Positions 23,924 to 31,758 of a stretch of 39,494 bases of DNA are shown here, piece by piece. The DNA comes from a virus. Position numbers and translations under genes: made by a program. Within the stretch, counting starts at the first letter, position 1. Each line of letters starts with the position of its first letter. The notes under the pieces are model-generated. The model worked only from the letters and a program-made list of their open reading frames with translations. It did not search any database and was not told the origin of the DNA. The DNA lies in IMG/VR virus record IMGVR_UViG_3300006352_000006, positions 1 to 39,494 of that record; one strand, 5' to 3'.

Positions 23924-24630
23924 GTCCCGGTGATGTTGTAGACCGGCGGCAGCGGCGTCATCGATCCGTCTGGGCTGGTATGCTCAACCTTGTCGACAAA
24001 CATGCCGAGGTGGCGCGCGACGTTCTCAAATGCCTTCATGCGGTCGAGCGTTTTAATCTCAACGCCGTCCCGCGTCTCTTTAACCCCGTCGAACAGCAAG
24101 GACGCAGAAGCGCTCAAGTGCCGTGTGTCCTTACCATGCGCCCGACCGATACCCTCGCCATTGCAACGCGGACATTGCGGATGGGCATCGGCGATCTCGA
24201 CATACCCGAAACCGCCTGCTTTGCGCGGCGCGGGCTTTTTGCGCTCAACTGCGTCAGCGACCGCTGCCTGAAATTCAACCTCGTCGATCCACTGGAAGTC
24301 GTGGCCTTCGCCATAGCAGTACCGACAGGCAGTCCGGCGATATTGCGTCAGTTCGCGCGGATCGGCTGTGGCGATTTTCCACCACCGCTCGAGCACCATG
24401 TCAGCGGTGACGGCGACGCGCTTGCTACGGACCTCCATCGCTTCCGCGACCGCAGCAGCAACATGCGGGGCGCGCAGCAGCTCGTGCGCATGATGGTCCG
24501 CGCCCTTCGCCGAAAAACCGGCGCGGATATAGGCGGCCATCGCGTTCAGGTCGGTAAGGTATTCCTCGACAAACGCGCGCTGTCGCGGGGTGAGCTTGCG
24601 GGGCTCAACAGCCTTGGGCTTCACAGCCAT
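23920..24630 (-). CDS. terS: Terminase small subunit with CxxCxGxG-type zinc motifs
   Basis: The start at 24630 (MAVKPKAVEPRKLTPRQRAF) gives 236 aa with GGAG at 6 nt; longer in-frame starts lie in the terminator region. The opening LTPRQRAFVEEYLTDLNAMAAYIRAGF is the terminase small-subunit helix-turn-helix. Residues about 95-175 carry two cysteine pairs in DnaJ-like order (CRYCYGEG and CPRCNGEG) around a FQWIDEVEFQAAV segment, suggesting one zinc-binding insertion. The remainder is helical. It recognises phage DNA and regulates the large subunit, to which it is coupled by a 4-nt overlap. Confidence 0.87.
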   Translation of the reverse strand: MAVKPKAVEPRKLTPRQRAFVEEYLTDLNAMAAYIRAGFSAKGADHHAHELLRAPHVAAAVAEAMEVRSKRVAVTADMVLERWWKIATADPRELTQYRRTACRYCYGEGHDFQWIDEVEFQAAVADAVERKKPAPRKAGGFGYVEIADAHPQCPRCNGEGIGRAHGKDTRHLSASASLLFDGVKETRDGVEIKTLDRMKAFENVARHLGMFVDKVEHTSPDGSMTPLPPVYNITGT

Positions 24631-24738
24631 CGGAATCTCCATGGGAAAGGCGCTGGTCACCCGCGCCACAGGCCGCAGATCACCCCCTTCCGACGATGCT
24701 GGAGCGGCCCGTGCGCGGTCGCGACAAAGCCAAGGCAC

Positions 24739-24771
24739 AAAAAAGCCCGACGAGCCGTTGAGCTGCCGGGC
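24739..24771 (-). terminator. Intrinsic terminator before terminase genes
   Basis: A stem GCCCG/CGGGC (24745-24749 with 24767-24771), with an inner AGC/GCT pairing, is followed on the minus strand by TTTTTTG. It lies between the 81-aa gene and the terminase small subunit. Confidence 0.75.
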
Positions 24772-24777
24772 GGATTT

Positions 24778-25023
24778 CTACCAGTGATGCTGCGTGTACC
24801 GTTGTGGCGTCCCGAAAGTCAAGGGGCATTCGATCAAGGCTTGGACCCGGTAGCGTTTCCACCAGGCCGCGACGCCAGCCTCAAGCGCACGTTGTGCCGT
24901 CCACCGGTCCAGCCGGGCGCGGACCGCTGAGGTCTCCAACCTCGGTTGAGAGATTTCGAACCAACCTCCGTCGCCCATGATTTCGAGACGCGCGTCGGTT
25001 CCAATGATCGTTTCTGCCATCAC
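24778..25023 (-). CDS. Hypothetical protein
   Basis: The 81-aa frame starts MMAETIIG, with ATGA overlap to the gene before; either Met may be used. The sequence contains an Arg/Trp-rich C-terminal helix (AWWKRYRVQALI, about 53-64). No family recognised. It ends just before a terminator. Confidence 0.6.
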   Translation of the reverse strand: MMAETIIGTDARLEIMGDGGWFEISQPRLETSAVRARLDRWTAQRALEAGVAAWWKRYRVQALIECPLTFGTPQRYTQHHW

Positions 25024-25376
25024 GCGCCCACCTTCGGCCGCACCGGCGCACGCTTGCCAACCACGCGATCAGCCCCGGTGTCGCGCAACACCACCTTGCG
25101 GAAATTGTCGCAGGGCCAACCAAGGTGGGACGGCATCCCAATCAGGCGCAAAGCGAACGTTGTCCCCCGCGCCCCGGCTGAATCGCGCCCGTAGAACACC
25201 TCAATGACCATGGCCTGAGAACCAAGCGCTGGCCCAGAGATGGGGCCCGTCTTGCCGTACCATTCGCCACCGTGGATGCACTCGGCGATGTCCCCCGGCA
25301 CCCAGTCGACCGATGTCGGGCCGAAATGCTTCGGCTCGGGCTCCGGTGTGCGCTTTCGGCGGAAGGGCCAGGTCAT
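25020..25376 (-). CDS. Small beta-rich phage hypothetical
   Basis: The 118-aa protein has an N-terminal basic stretch (PFRRKRTPEPEPK) followed by a domain with a GDIAECIHGGEWYG block, an IEVFYGRD strand and an LRLIGMP...WPCDNFRKV end. This pattern occurs in many prophage hypotheticals of unknown function in alphaproteobacteria. It overlaps both neighbours by 4 nt. Confidence 0.6.
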   Translation of the reverse strand: MTWPFRRKRTPEPEPKHFGPTSVDWVPGDIAECIHGGEWYGKTGPISGPALGSQAMVIEVFYGRDSAGARGTTFALRLIGMPSHLGWPCDNFRKVVLRDTGADRVVGKRAPVRPKVGA

Positions 25377-25591
25377 GGCTGGCGCTCCTCATACCCAGCC
25401 ATGACCCGACTTGCGAACCGGCCAAACATCTCCGGATGCGCCAGCACGTAAATGCTGCCGACAAGCATGGTCGCCATCAACACAATGGTAAACGCCGTGG
25501 CGAACCACGCCATCAACCGGATGCGGTTGCCTTGCGTTTCGATGGATTTCCAACGTTTGTCGAAATCACTTCGCCGATCCATATCCATCAC
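25373..25591 (-). CDS. Small single-span membrane protein
   Basis: The 72-aa protein has a charged N-terminus (MDRRSDFDKRWKSIE), one clear transmembrane helix (RLMAWFATAFTIVLMATMLV, about 25-44 plus GSIYVL) and a short tail. It overlaps its neighbours by 4 nt. A holin-like role is possible from size, but one span and a position far from any lysin give no support. Confidence 0.6.
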   Translation of the reverse strand: MMDMDRRSDFDKRWKSIETQGNRIRLMAWFATAFTIVLMATMLVGSIYVLAHPEMFGRFASRVMAGYEERQP

Positions 25592-26523
25592 GCGTCCTCC
25601 TCATTGAGTGCAGTTCGAAGAATTTCCGCGACCTCCGCCCAGGGCCGGAAATAGCCCCGATCGTCCAAGAGGGCGGGATTGGTATCCGGAAGGGCCTCAC
25701 GGGCCTCTGGCGAGCTTCCAGCGGGCTTACCGGGGGCATTCGCCTCGCCACCCAACGCGCCGATCTCGCGCGACGGTAGCAAATGCCCGATTCCGCCGCG
25801 CAGCCGCCACGCGACCAGCTGAAGCCGCAGCGTCGCTGTGGACCGCCTGCACTGGTGCTCGAGCGCCACCTCGTCGATCGTCAGCTCGTCCAGCACGACC
25901 CGGTCGAACAGCGCCAGCAACCGCACGTCGGCGAGGACGGACGTGTCCGGCACCAGCACGTCGCGGGCATGGCGGAAGTTGTGCCGCGCCTCGACCTGCG
26001 CCGGCGTCTTGGGCCCAAAGCCATAGGACCGCTCACCGGGGATTTGTTCGCCCCATGCCGCCGCCGAAGCGGAGAGATCGAAGCCGCAATTTTCCCAAGC
26101 CTTGCGATACCACAGGCACGCCGGGAATGTGTCGTCGTCCAGCACGCCGCGCGAATGCAGCGCGATGATCCGGCTGTGCTGGACCCGGCGCAGCGTGGTG
26201 AGCGACCGCACCGTGCCGTCGGTCTTGTCCGGCGTGTGAGGCGCGAACTCCCCGGTGCGCATCAACTCGGGCGTCGGGCCAAGAATCGTGTCCTCGATAT
26301 TCCCGAATTTCCCGGCCTTCACCTCGCGTTCCGCGTCCTTCCGCCGCCGCTCCGCCTTGAAATCGGCACGGTCGCGTTTGAGCAGCGCAGCCACCCGTTC
26401 AGCCTCGAAAGCACGCATTTCCGCCACTGTCATGCGACGTTCCCCATTTTCCCCCGGCCCCGAAACCATAGCAACTTCTCCAAAATCCGATTGATGCGCC
26501 CGCTCAAACATCAATTTTCTCAT
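25588..26523 (-). CDS. HTH-containing protein, possible late-gene regulator
   Basis: The 311-aa protein has an N-terminal charged coiled region (about 28-75), a central block with DKTDGTVRSLTTLRRVQHSRI (about 99-119) and an ACLWYRKAWE stretch. Near residues 215-245, DELTIDEVALEHQCRRSTATLRLQLV fits a helix-turn-helix. The place just upstream of terminase resembles RinA/ArpU-type late activators, but similarity is not certain. It overlaps the previous gene by ATGA. Regulator is inference. Confidence 0.5.
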   Translation of the reverse strand: MRKLMFERAHQSDFGEVAMVSGPGENGERRMTVAEMRAFEAERVAALLKRDRADFKAERRRKDAEREVKAGKFGNIEDTILGPTPELMRTGEFAPHTPDKTDGTVRSLTTLRRVQHSRIIALHSRGVLDDDTFPACLWYRKAWENCGFDLSASAAAWGEQIPGERSYGFGPKTPAQVEARHNFRHARDVLVPDTSVLADVRLLALFDRVVLDELTIDEVALEHQCRRSTATLRLQLVAWRLRGGIGHLLPSREIGALGGEANAPGKPAGSSPEAREALPDTNPALLDDRGYFRPWAEVAEILRTALNEEDA

Positions 26524-26720
26524 CCCGATCTGCGTCGGCCGTGGACCCGTTCCGCGATCCGGATCAGGTCGCGCCGGTCCGCAGCGTTCAGCCAGGCGAG
26601 CCGGATCAGCACGATGTCGCTGGCGTGGAATGCGTCTCGCGCTGCCTTGCGGGCTGCGACGGCATCGGGGTCGCCCGTCGAACCGGCGTGCGGGGTTAGG
26701 GAGGATCGCAGGCCGCTCAT
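26520..26720 (-). CDS. Small hypothetical protein
   Basis: The 66-aa frame is coupled by ATGA overlaps to both neighbours. It is helical (AVAARKAARDAFHASDIVLIRLAW) with a basic C-terminus (RIAERVHGRRRSG). No family recognised. Confidence 0.55.
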   Translation of the reverse strand: MSGLRSSLTPHAGSTGDPDAVAARKAARDAFHASDIVLIRLAWLNAADRRDLIRIAERVHGRRRSG

Positions 26721-27436
26721 GCCGCCGCTCCGTTCAGGCGGTTACGCTCCGCCAGCCATTCGGCGCGGTAATCGCGGATCCCGCCGTCGAGATATTTGAA
26801 AGACCGGACCGAACCGCCTTTCGCCTCCTCCCGCGCAACGACGGCTTTCGCGCCTTCGATGACGTGGTATTCGAAATGGAACCCCTCCCTGATCCAAGCC
26901 TGCAATTGGGCTCGATCCGATGCAGCAATCGGTCGGGTGAGGTTGATGATTTGGGCCAGCGCACGGCATCGCTGATCAAATTCCCCGATCGGAACGGCAT
27001 CGCGTTCGGGAATAGCTTTCTTTAATTCTTCTCTTCTTTGTTCTGTGTCTTGCGTCTGTCTTGCGTGCGTCTCGCGCAATGTCTCTCTAGGTGTCTCGCG
27101 CGGTTCCGCTTCTGCCTGATATTCATCGTATTTGCAGATAGTTACGACCATCACACCTGTCTCGGTGTGTGTCTCGATCATTGTCTCGGTTTTGAGACGC
27201 CTCAAAAGGCGTTCGACCCAGCCTTTGTCGCGATCCATGGCGTCTGCAAAGTCTCGAACCGAGATGGCAACTTGGCCGCGATTGAGGGTAAGAGCATGTC
27301 CTTTGTAGCGGACACGCGAGGGCTTCCACGCGGCCCGCGCGATCATCCATGCGAACGCCATCGCTTCCGCGTCGTTGCGAAATGCCGCGTGCCCGATGAG
27401 GCTGCGGTAGAGGCGAACGTAGCCCGCGTCGCTCAT
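26717..27436 (-). CDS. Phage replication-organiser-like protein (O-like)
   Basis: The 239-aa protein has an N-terminal winged-helix pattern found in phage replisome organisers: YVRLYRSLIGHAAFRN, then MAFAWMIARAAW, then LNRGQVAISVRDFADAMDRDKGWVERLLRRL (about 51-81). A Glu/Arg/Thr-rich linker follows, then a C-terminal helix-rich region (IREGFHFEYHVIEGAKAVVAR, about 182-202). It lies immediately downstream of DnaB with a 4-nt overlap, as O/DnaT-like partners do. It may bind the origin and recruit helicase. Confidence 0.75.
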   Translation of the reverse strand: MSDAGYVRLYRSLIGHAAFRNDAEAMAFAWMIARAAWKPSRVRYKGHALTLNRGQVAISVRDFADAMDRDKGWVERLLRRLKTETMIETHTETGVMVVTICKYDEYQAEAEPRETPRETLRETHARQTQDTEQRREELKKAIPERDAVPIGEFDQRCRALAQIINLTRPIAASDRAQLQAWIREGFHFEYHVIEGAKAVVAREEAKGGSVRSFKYLDGGIRDYRAEWLAERNRLNGAAA

Positions 27437-28869
27437 ATACGACCCCAGTCAAGGCTGCGCACAGCCTGATAAGGGGTCAGATACTGGACCGTAGCGCGCC
27501 CTGTGCGCCCATTGCGGCGCTTGGCGAGGATTAGCTCCAGCTTGCCCGCTGCGGACGCCCTGGCGCGCTCATGGGCCTCCTCATTGCCCGCCTTGGCCTT
27601 GCCGCTGAGATAATATTCCTCGCGGAACAGAAACAGCACCGCATCGGCGTCCTGCTCGATCTGGCCGCTGTCCCGCAAATCGGCGAGTTGGGGTCGCTTG
27701 TCGTCCCGCTGCTCGACCGCGCGGCTAAGCTGCGCCAGCGCGATCACCGTCACTTCCAGGTCTTTCGCGAGGATCTTGAGACCCTTGGAAATCGCCGAAA
27801 CGGTCTCGTATGCTGACTGGCCCTTTTGCTCGGATGTCATCAACTGGAGATAATCGATAATGACGACCTTGAGCGTTTGGCCCTTGGCCGCCATGCGGCG
27901 CTTGGTGCGGCGGACGGCGAGCGATAACCGAGCGACCGACATAGCGCTGCGGTCGTCGATTTCGAGCGGCCATTCGCGGCTTGCGGCGCGCAGGCGCGAA
28001 AGGCGCTCGTCCTGATTCGGCGTTGTCCGTCCCTCAATAAGGGCGTCGAATGGGATCCAGTCGCCAAGCGCTCGGCAGGCCAAGTCAGCCATCATGCGCG
28101 TTGCAAGTTCGCTGCTGCTCATTTCCATGCTGGCAAAGTGGACGCCATGCCCATTGCGCGCGAGGCCAAGCGCAACCCCGCACGCCACCGCAGTCTTGCC
28201 CATTCCAGGGCGTCCACCGACAATGATCAACTGTCCCGGCTCAAAACCGCCAACGAGTTGATCTAGCTCCAGCAGGCCGGTAGATGCGCCGATCTTTCCG
28301 TCATTTTCCTTGATCAGTTTGATCCGGTCGAGCGCCATGCGAATGCCTTGGTCCAACGTGGCCTGACGCGACGGTTCGCGGCGCTCGATGGCGGCGACCA
28401 GCGCGGCATCGGCTTCGTCGACGAGCGTCGCGAGGGTCAGTTCGCGGTCTGCGGTGCGCTCGAGCAACGCGTTGGAGGCATCAATGAGGCGGCGGCGCGC
28501 AGCGCATTCGGCAATCGTCTCTGCCTGGTCGCGCGCGCGGATCAGCAACGCCATGTTCGCCGCGCCGCCGGTCAAGTCGGCGAGGAACGCCATGCCGTTC
28601 ATTTCGATGTAGCCGGGGTCGGCCGCGAAAAGCGGATGCAGCGTGATCGGGTTCGCCTGCTGCCCAGCCGATACTATTTGCACGATGCGATCGTACAATC
28701 GCCCGAACAGCGGCTCCGCGAAATCCTCGCCGCGTAGCAGATCGGCCACGGTGTCCACGCGGCGGTTGTCGTTCAGCAGCATCGCCAGCATGGCGATCTC
28801 ACCCTCGAGAGGTGTGACGCTTTCGGGGTAGGCGGGAGCGACCGCCGTTTCGTAGCGCCGCATCAGCAT
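27433..28869 (-). CDS. dnaB: Replicative DNA helicase (DnaB-like)
   Basis: The start used (ATG at 28869) gives 478 aa; an ATG two codons on, at 28863, is equally plausible because of the TGATG overlap, and neither has a strong Shine-Dalgarno. The N-terminal DnaB domain has TPLEGEIAMLAMLLNDN (about 19-35). The RecA-like core has Walker A GRPGMGKT (about 219-226), a Walker B with VVIIDYLQLM, and the later LAQLSRAVEQR and SGQIEQDADAVLFLFREEYY motifs. It unwinds DNA at the phage fork. It overlaps the organiser gene by 4 nt. Confidence 0.93.
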   Translation of the reverse strand: MLMRRYETAVAPAYPESVTPLEGEIAMLAMLLNDNRRVDTVADLLRGEDFAEPLFGRLYDRIVQIVSAGQQANPITLHPLFAADPGYIEMNGMAFLADLTGGAANMALLIRARDQAETIAECAARRRLIDASNALLERTADRELTLATLVDEADAALVAAIERREPSRQATLDQGIRMALDRIKLIKENDGKIGASTGLLELDQLVGGFEPGQLIIVGGRPGMGKTAVACGVALGLARNGHGVHFASMEMSSSELATRMMADLACRALGDWIPFDALIEGRTTPNQDERLSRLRAASREWPLEIDDRSAMSVARLSLAVRRTKRRMAAKGQTLKVVIIDYLQLMTSEQKGQSAYETVSAISKGLKILAKDLEVTVIALAQLSRAVEQRDDKRPQLADLRDSGQIEQDADAVLFLFREEYYLSGKAKAGNEEAHERARASAAGKLELILAKRRNGRTGRATVQYLTPYQAVRSLDWGRI

Positions 28870-29048
28870 CGATTGTCCAATGCGAGGAAAAGGTCGCGCC
28901 ATTCCTGCCAGGCGCGGGCAAGCCGCTTATTGGCTTCGAGATCGACGCGAATGTCACCGCTTTCGGCCCAGTCGCGCGCGAGCGCGGCGTAGCGCTCCCA
29001 TGCGGCCTCGGCATTTCCGGGTACGGGCAGGAGGGCGACGACGCTCAT
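28863..29048 (-). CDS. Small hypothetical protein
   Basis: The 61-aa frame has a Trp-rich helical sequence (WERYAALARDWAESG, LARAWQEWRDLFLAL). It is coupled to the resolvase gene (4-nt overlap) and to DnaB. No family recognised. Confidence 0.6.
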   Translation of the reverse strand: MSVVALLPVPGNAEAAWERYAALARDWAESGDIRVDLEANKRLARAWQEWRDLFLALDNRC

Positions 29049-29389
29049 CCGACCCGCACCTCAACCCGACCGGGCTTCTCTGGCGCGGCATAGGCGTACG
29101 ACGGCACGAACCGCTTGTCGTTGACGCGCAAAACGTCGGCGATACCATCGATCGCGGGCTTCATGCGGTTCGCAAAATTGGTCCGGTCGCTGCGTCCGTC
29201 TGGCGGCACGAACGTTATCAGCACCGGAATATCGCCGGTTTCGGGCACAACGATCGCTCCAGCCTCAAGCGTCGCGATGCGCGCCCAGGCACGGTGCTTT
29301 TTCACCACGGCGGACTTGCCCCAGCGGTTGCCGTTCGCGTGACCGGACAGGGACGACGGCGGCCACACGAGGGTGATCACAGCAGACAT
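29045..29389 (-). CDS. rusA: RusA-like Holliday junction resolvase
   Basis: The 114-aa protein has the RusA layout: a strand-rich N-terminus with PSSLSGHANGNRWGKSAVVKKHR, then DRTNFANRMKPAIDGIADVLRVNDKRF (about 69-95). This last block contains the conserved Asp-rich metal-site and K/R positions of the family. It resolves four-way junctions made in replication or recombination. It lies in the replication block, next to DnaB. Confidence 0.85.
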   Translation of the reverse strand: MSAVITLVWPPSSLSGHANGNRWGKSAVVKKHRAWARIATLEAGAIVVPETGDIPVLITFVPPDGRSDRTNFANRMKPAIDGIADVLRVNDKRFVPSYAYAAPEKPGRVEVRVG

Positions 29390-29598
29390 TAGCGGGCCTT
29401 GGCATTGATGAGCGGATCTCGTGTCAGTGCAAGGTGCACCTTCGTGGCCGCGCCGCGCCGCGCGCTTTCCTGGCGCGCGGCGCGGTCGGCCTTCCTCGAT
29501 GCAAGGTTGCGTTCGAGCTGCTCGTCAAAGGCGCGCAGCTGCTCTTGCGTCGATGTTGGTCGGCGCGACGAGCGTGTGAGGAAGGCCGGCCAGCGCAT
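29389..29598 (-). CDS. Small hypothetical, charged helical protein
   Basis: The 69-aa frame overlaps both neighbours by one base. The sequence is rich in Arg, Glu, Ala and Gln (TSTQEQLRAFDEQLERNLAS, ADRAARQESARRG), consistent with a coiled coil or DNA-binding helical peptide. No family recognised. Confidence 0.55.
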   Translation of the reverse strand: MRWPAFLTRSSRRPTSTQEQLRAFDEQLERNLASRKADRAARQESARRGAATKVHLALTRDPLINAKAR

Positions 29599-30530
29599 TA
29601 TGCGGCTTCCGGCTTGCCGATCAAGACCGGGAGTTCGGTCTCGATCTTGACGCGCTGGACCGCTTCCGTGAACGCGTGATCAAACGTCCGATCGGTGCGC
29701 CACAGATCGTACCAGAATACGATCTTGCCCGCGTTCTTGCGGTAGCGCAGCCGTGCGGCGAGCCGATATAGCGGCCCGTTGTTGAACACGGGAATGCCGA
29801 TCAGGAAAATTGATGGAACCTTGAGCGGCGCGCCGTTCTGATCGGTGTGCTCGGCCTGAAAACGGATCGTCGCTTCGCCGCTCTGCAGATTGACCGCTTC
29901 CTGGACGACCGCCGATTCGTTGATCTGAAGACCGCGTGCGAGTTCCATCAACTTGTTTGGGGATGCGACCGCGCCACTGCCGAGCGCATCGAGCATACGC
30001 TGAACGTCTTCCGGCAAATCTTCGCCCGGTTCGACGAACAGCACGTCGATGATCCGCTCTTCGAGGAATGCGGCGAAGTCGGCCATGCTCATAACTTCGG
30101 CGTTGGCCTTGCTCCATGCTTTCCACTCGTCCGAAAGCGGGAATGCGTAGAGCGACCGATGTTTGCCGAACCGCGGATCGCCGCTTGCGCCTGCGCGGTG
30201 ATAGTCGAGCACGGCAGTCATCGATGGTGCAGACCGGCTGTCGTCCGCGAAGACGACCGTATCGGCATCCTTGAAGCGATTGACGTGGTCGATGAGGCTG
30301 TCGAGCGACAACATGGTCGCAGTGCCAGCGCGCCGCAGTGGGTTGGTGCGGTATTGATCGAACACGCTTGCGGCCATCGGCGTCACGGTATTGCCCGAGC
30401 GGACGGCGAGCGCTTTCACGCCACTGCCCGGCTCGGTGACCTCGATCACTTCGGCGGTCACGTAGGTTTCGACGAGATCGCGAACTTCGGCGACGAAGCC
30501 GTCGCTATTGATCAGTGTTGGGTCGTTCAT
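29598..30530 (-). CDS. DUF2303-family phage protein
   Basis: The start at 30530 (MNDPTLINSDGFVAEVRDL) gives 310 aa with AAGGA 8 nt upstream; the longer in-frame extension is Arg/Pro-rich and runs into the previous gene. The sequence (PMAASVFDQYRTNPLRRAGTATM, LIDHVNRFKDADTVVFADD, PFLSDEWKAW-like and DVLFVEPGEDLPEDVQRMLDALG) matches the DUF2303 family often found near recombination or replication genes in phages. Function unknown. It overlaps the small gene downstream by one base. Confidence 0.8.
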   Translation of the reverse strand: MNDPTLINSDGFVAEVRDLVETYVTAEVIEVTEPGSGVKALAVRSGNTVTPMAASVFDQYRTNPLRRAGTATMLSLDSLIDHVNRFKDADTVVFADDSRSAPSMTAVLDYHRAGASGDPRFGKHRSLYAFPLSDEWKAWSKANAEVMSMADFAAFLEERIIDVLFVEPGEDLPEDVQRMLDALGSGAVASPNKLMELARGLQINESAVVQEAVNLQSGEATIRFQAEHTDQNGAPLKVPSIFLIGIPVFNNGPLYRLAARLRYRKNAGKIVFWYDLWRTDRTFDHAFTEAVQRVKIETELPVLIGKPEAA

Positions 30531-30571
30531 TGTTCGGTCCTTCCCTTGTGATGGTGCGATGTTGGCGACGA

Positions 30572-30991
30572 TCAGCCGACGTCGCGGAAGCCCGGACTGC
30601 GGACCTCGCGGACGCCGAACAGGTTGCCCTGGTGCGGATTGCTCGGCGTGAAGCGACCGTCCTCGGTCGACCACATGACGCTGTTGGGGCGCTTGGCCTC
30701 GGGCACGTCGACCTTGTGCTTCGCCTTGATGGTAAAGACGCGGCCATCGAGGCCGAAGTCGAGCGTCAGCGTCAGCTTGCCGCGTGCCTTGCCGCCGCTC
30801 TCGATCGCATTGTTCGCCATGTCGCTCGACAGGCGTCGCAGGACCTCCGACATTTCGGCGTCGAGCTGACCGTCTTCGAGGAATCGGATGAAGTCCCCAA
30901 AGCTATTGGCGGCTGGCGGAAGGCGATTCCCGTCCGCAGCTCGGGAAGAGAAAATCTCTCCCGAAGTTTTGTCATATGGTTCGTCGCTCAT
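30572..30991 (-). CDS. Hypothetical protein paired with DUF2303 gene
   Basis: The start at 30991 (second Met) has AAGGAG at 7 nt; the first ATG is only 1 nt from it. The 139-aa protein has a helical part (DFIRFLEDGQLDAEMSEVLRRL, about 33-54), a beta stretch LTLTLDFGLDGRVFTIKAKHKVDVP and a C-terminal NPHQGNLFGVRE motif. The pair with DUF2303 recurs in phages, but the function is unknown. Confidence 0.65.
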   Translation of the reverse strand: MSDEPYDKTSGEIFSSRAADGNRLPPAANSFGDFIRFLEDGQLDAEMSEVLRRLSSDMANNAIESGGKARGKLTLTLDFGLDGRVFTIKAKHKVDVPEAKRPNSVMWSTEDGRFTPSNPHQGNLFGVREVRSPGFRDVG

Positions 30992-31066
30992 GCTCATGCT
31001 CCTTCGTGGTTGATGGGGTTGCGACCGCGCGTCAGATCTCCCGCAGTCGGTCGGTTCGACGCCAGA

Positions 31067-31231
31067 TCATCGCGCCACCGCGCGCTTGGCCTTCGCCTTG
31101 GCGAGTGCCGCCAGGCGGGCGCGACCGACGCGGGCGTAAGCCCTGAGCGGTGCGTTGCAGCGATAGAGGTAGACGATGACCGGCAGCATCGACGCCGCGC
31201 CGATCGCGATTCCGGTGACGAGTTCGGTCAT
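31067..31231 (-). CDS. Small membrane protein
   Basis: The 54-aa protein from the ATG at 31231 (TGATG overlap) has one hydrophobic helix (LVTGIAIGAASMLPVIVYLY, about 4-23) and a very basic tail (RARLAALAKAKAKRAVAR). This is a type I/II single-span protein with positive inside charge. No family recognised; the longer ATG at 31273 is less likely as it lies inside the previous gene. Confidence 0.6.
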   Translation of the reverse strand: MTELVTGIAIGAASMLPVIVYLYRCNAPLRAYARVGRARLAALAKAKAKRAVAR

Positions 31232-31758
31232 CACGATGCCATCACGACGCATGCGGCTTGTGCTTTGATGCACCCGGTCGGGACATACCCTCCGAAACTA
31301 CCTTGTGCGTCTTGACCGAAGCACCCCGCGACCGTGCCATCCTGCTGAACCACGCCTTGACATGTTGAGCAAACAGCACGCGGGGGCTCGTCCAATGCGG
31401 TCAGCTTCGCGGTGGTGACCTTGGCGTATAGTGACTCGTTTTGGATGAAGTCGCGTGCCGATGTTTCGCAATCACTGGTCACGTCATCGACCAAGATCTG
31501 AAACTTTGTTCCGCGCTCCGCGACGACTGTGGCAGGCCACGTCTCCGCACCCCATTCTGGATACTCGGGATCGCAACTACTGTTGACGGACCATGTCACG
31601 GCAACACGCTGTCCGATGGCATAGAGAGGTTGCCGCTCAGCGCAGCGGAATGCGACCGAGGTTAGGCCAGCGCCCTTGATTAAGGCACGAACGCCTTCCC
31701 GCCGACCACAAGCCAATTTCTCGCGGACGCAGTTTTTGCATGGGCGGAAATACGTCAT
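31231..31758 (-). CDS. Cys-rich hypothetical protein
   Basis: The 175-aa frame has a CKNCVREKLACGRR start (Cys7, Cys10, Cys17) and later Cys residues including CSTCQG (about 129-134), so it may bind zinc. A central segment (GQRVAVTWSVNSSCDPEYPEW, about 49-69, then WPATVVAERGTKFQILVDD) looks like a beta domain. Coupled to the wHTH/RHH gene before it by a 4-nt overlap. No family recognised. Confidence 0.55.
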   Translation of the reverse strand: MTYFRPCKNCVREKLACGRREGVRALIKGAGLTSVAFRCAERQPLYAIGQRVAVTWSVNSSCDPEYPEWGAETWPATVVAERGTKFQILVDDVTSDCETSARDFIQNESLYAKVTTAKLTALDEPPRAVCSTCQGVVQQDGTVAGCFGQDAQGSFGGYVPTGCIKAQAACVVMAS

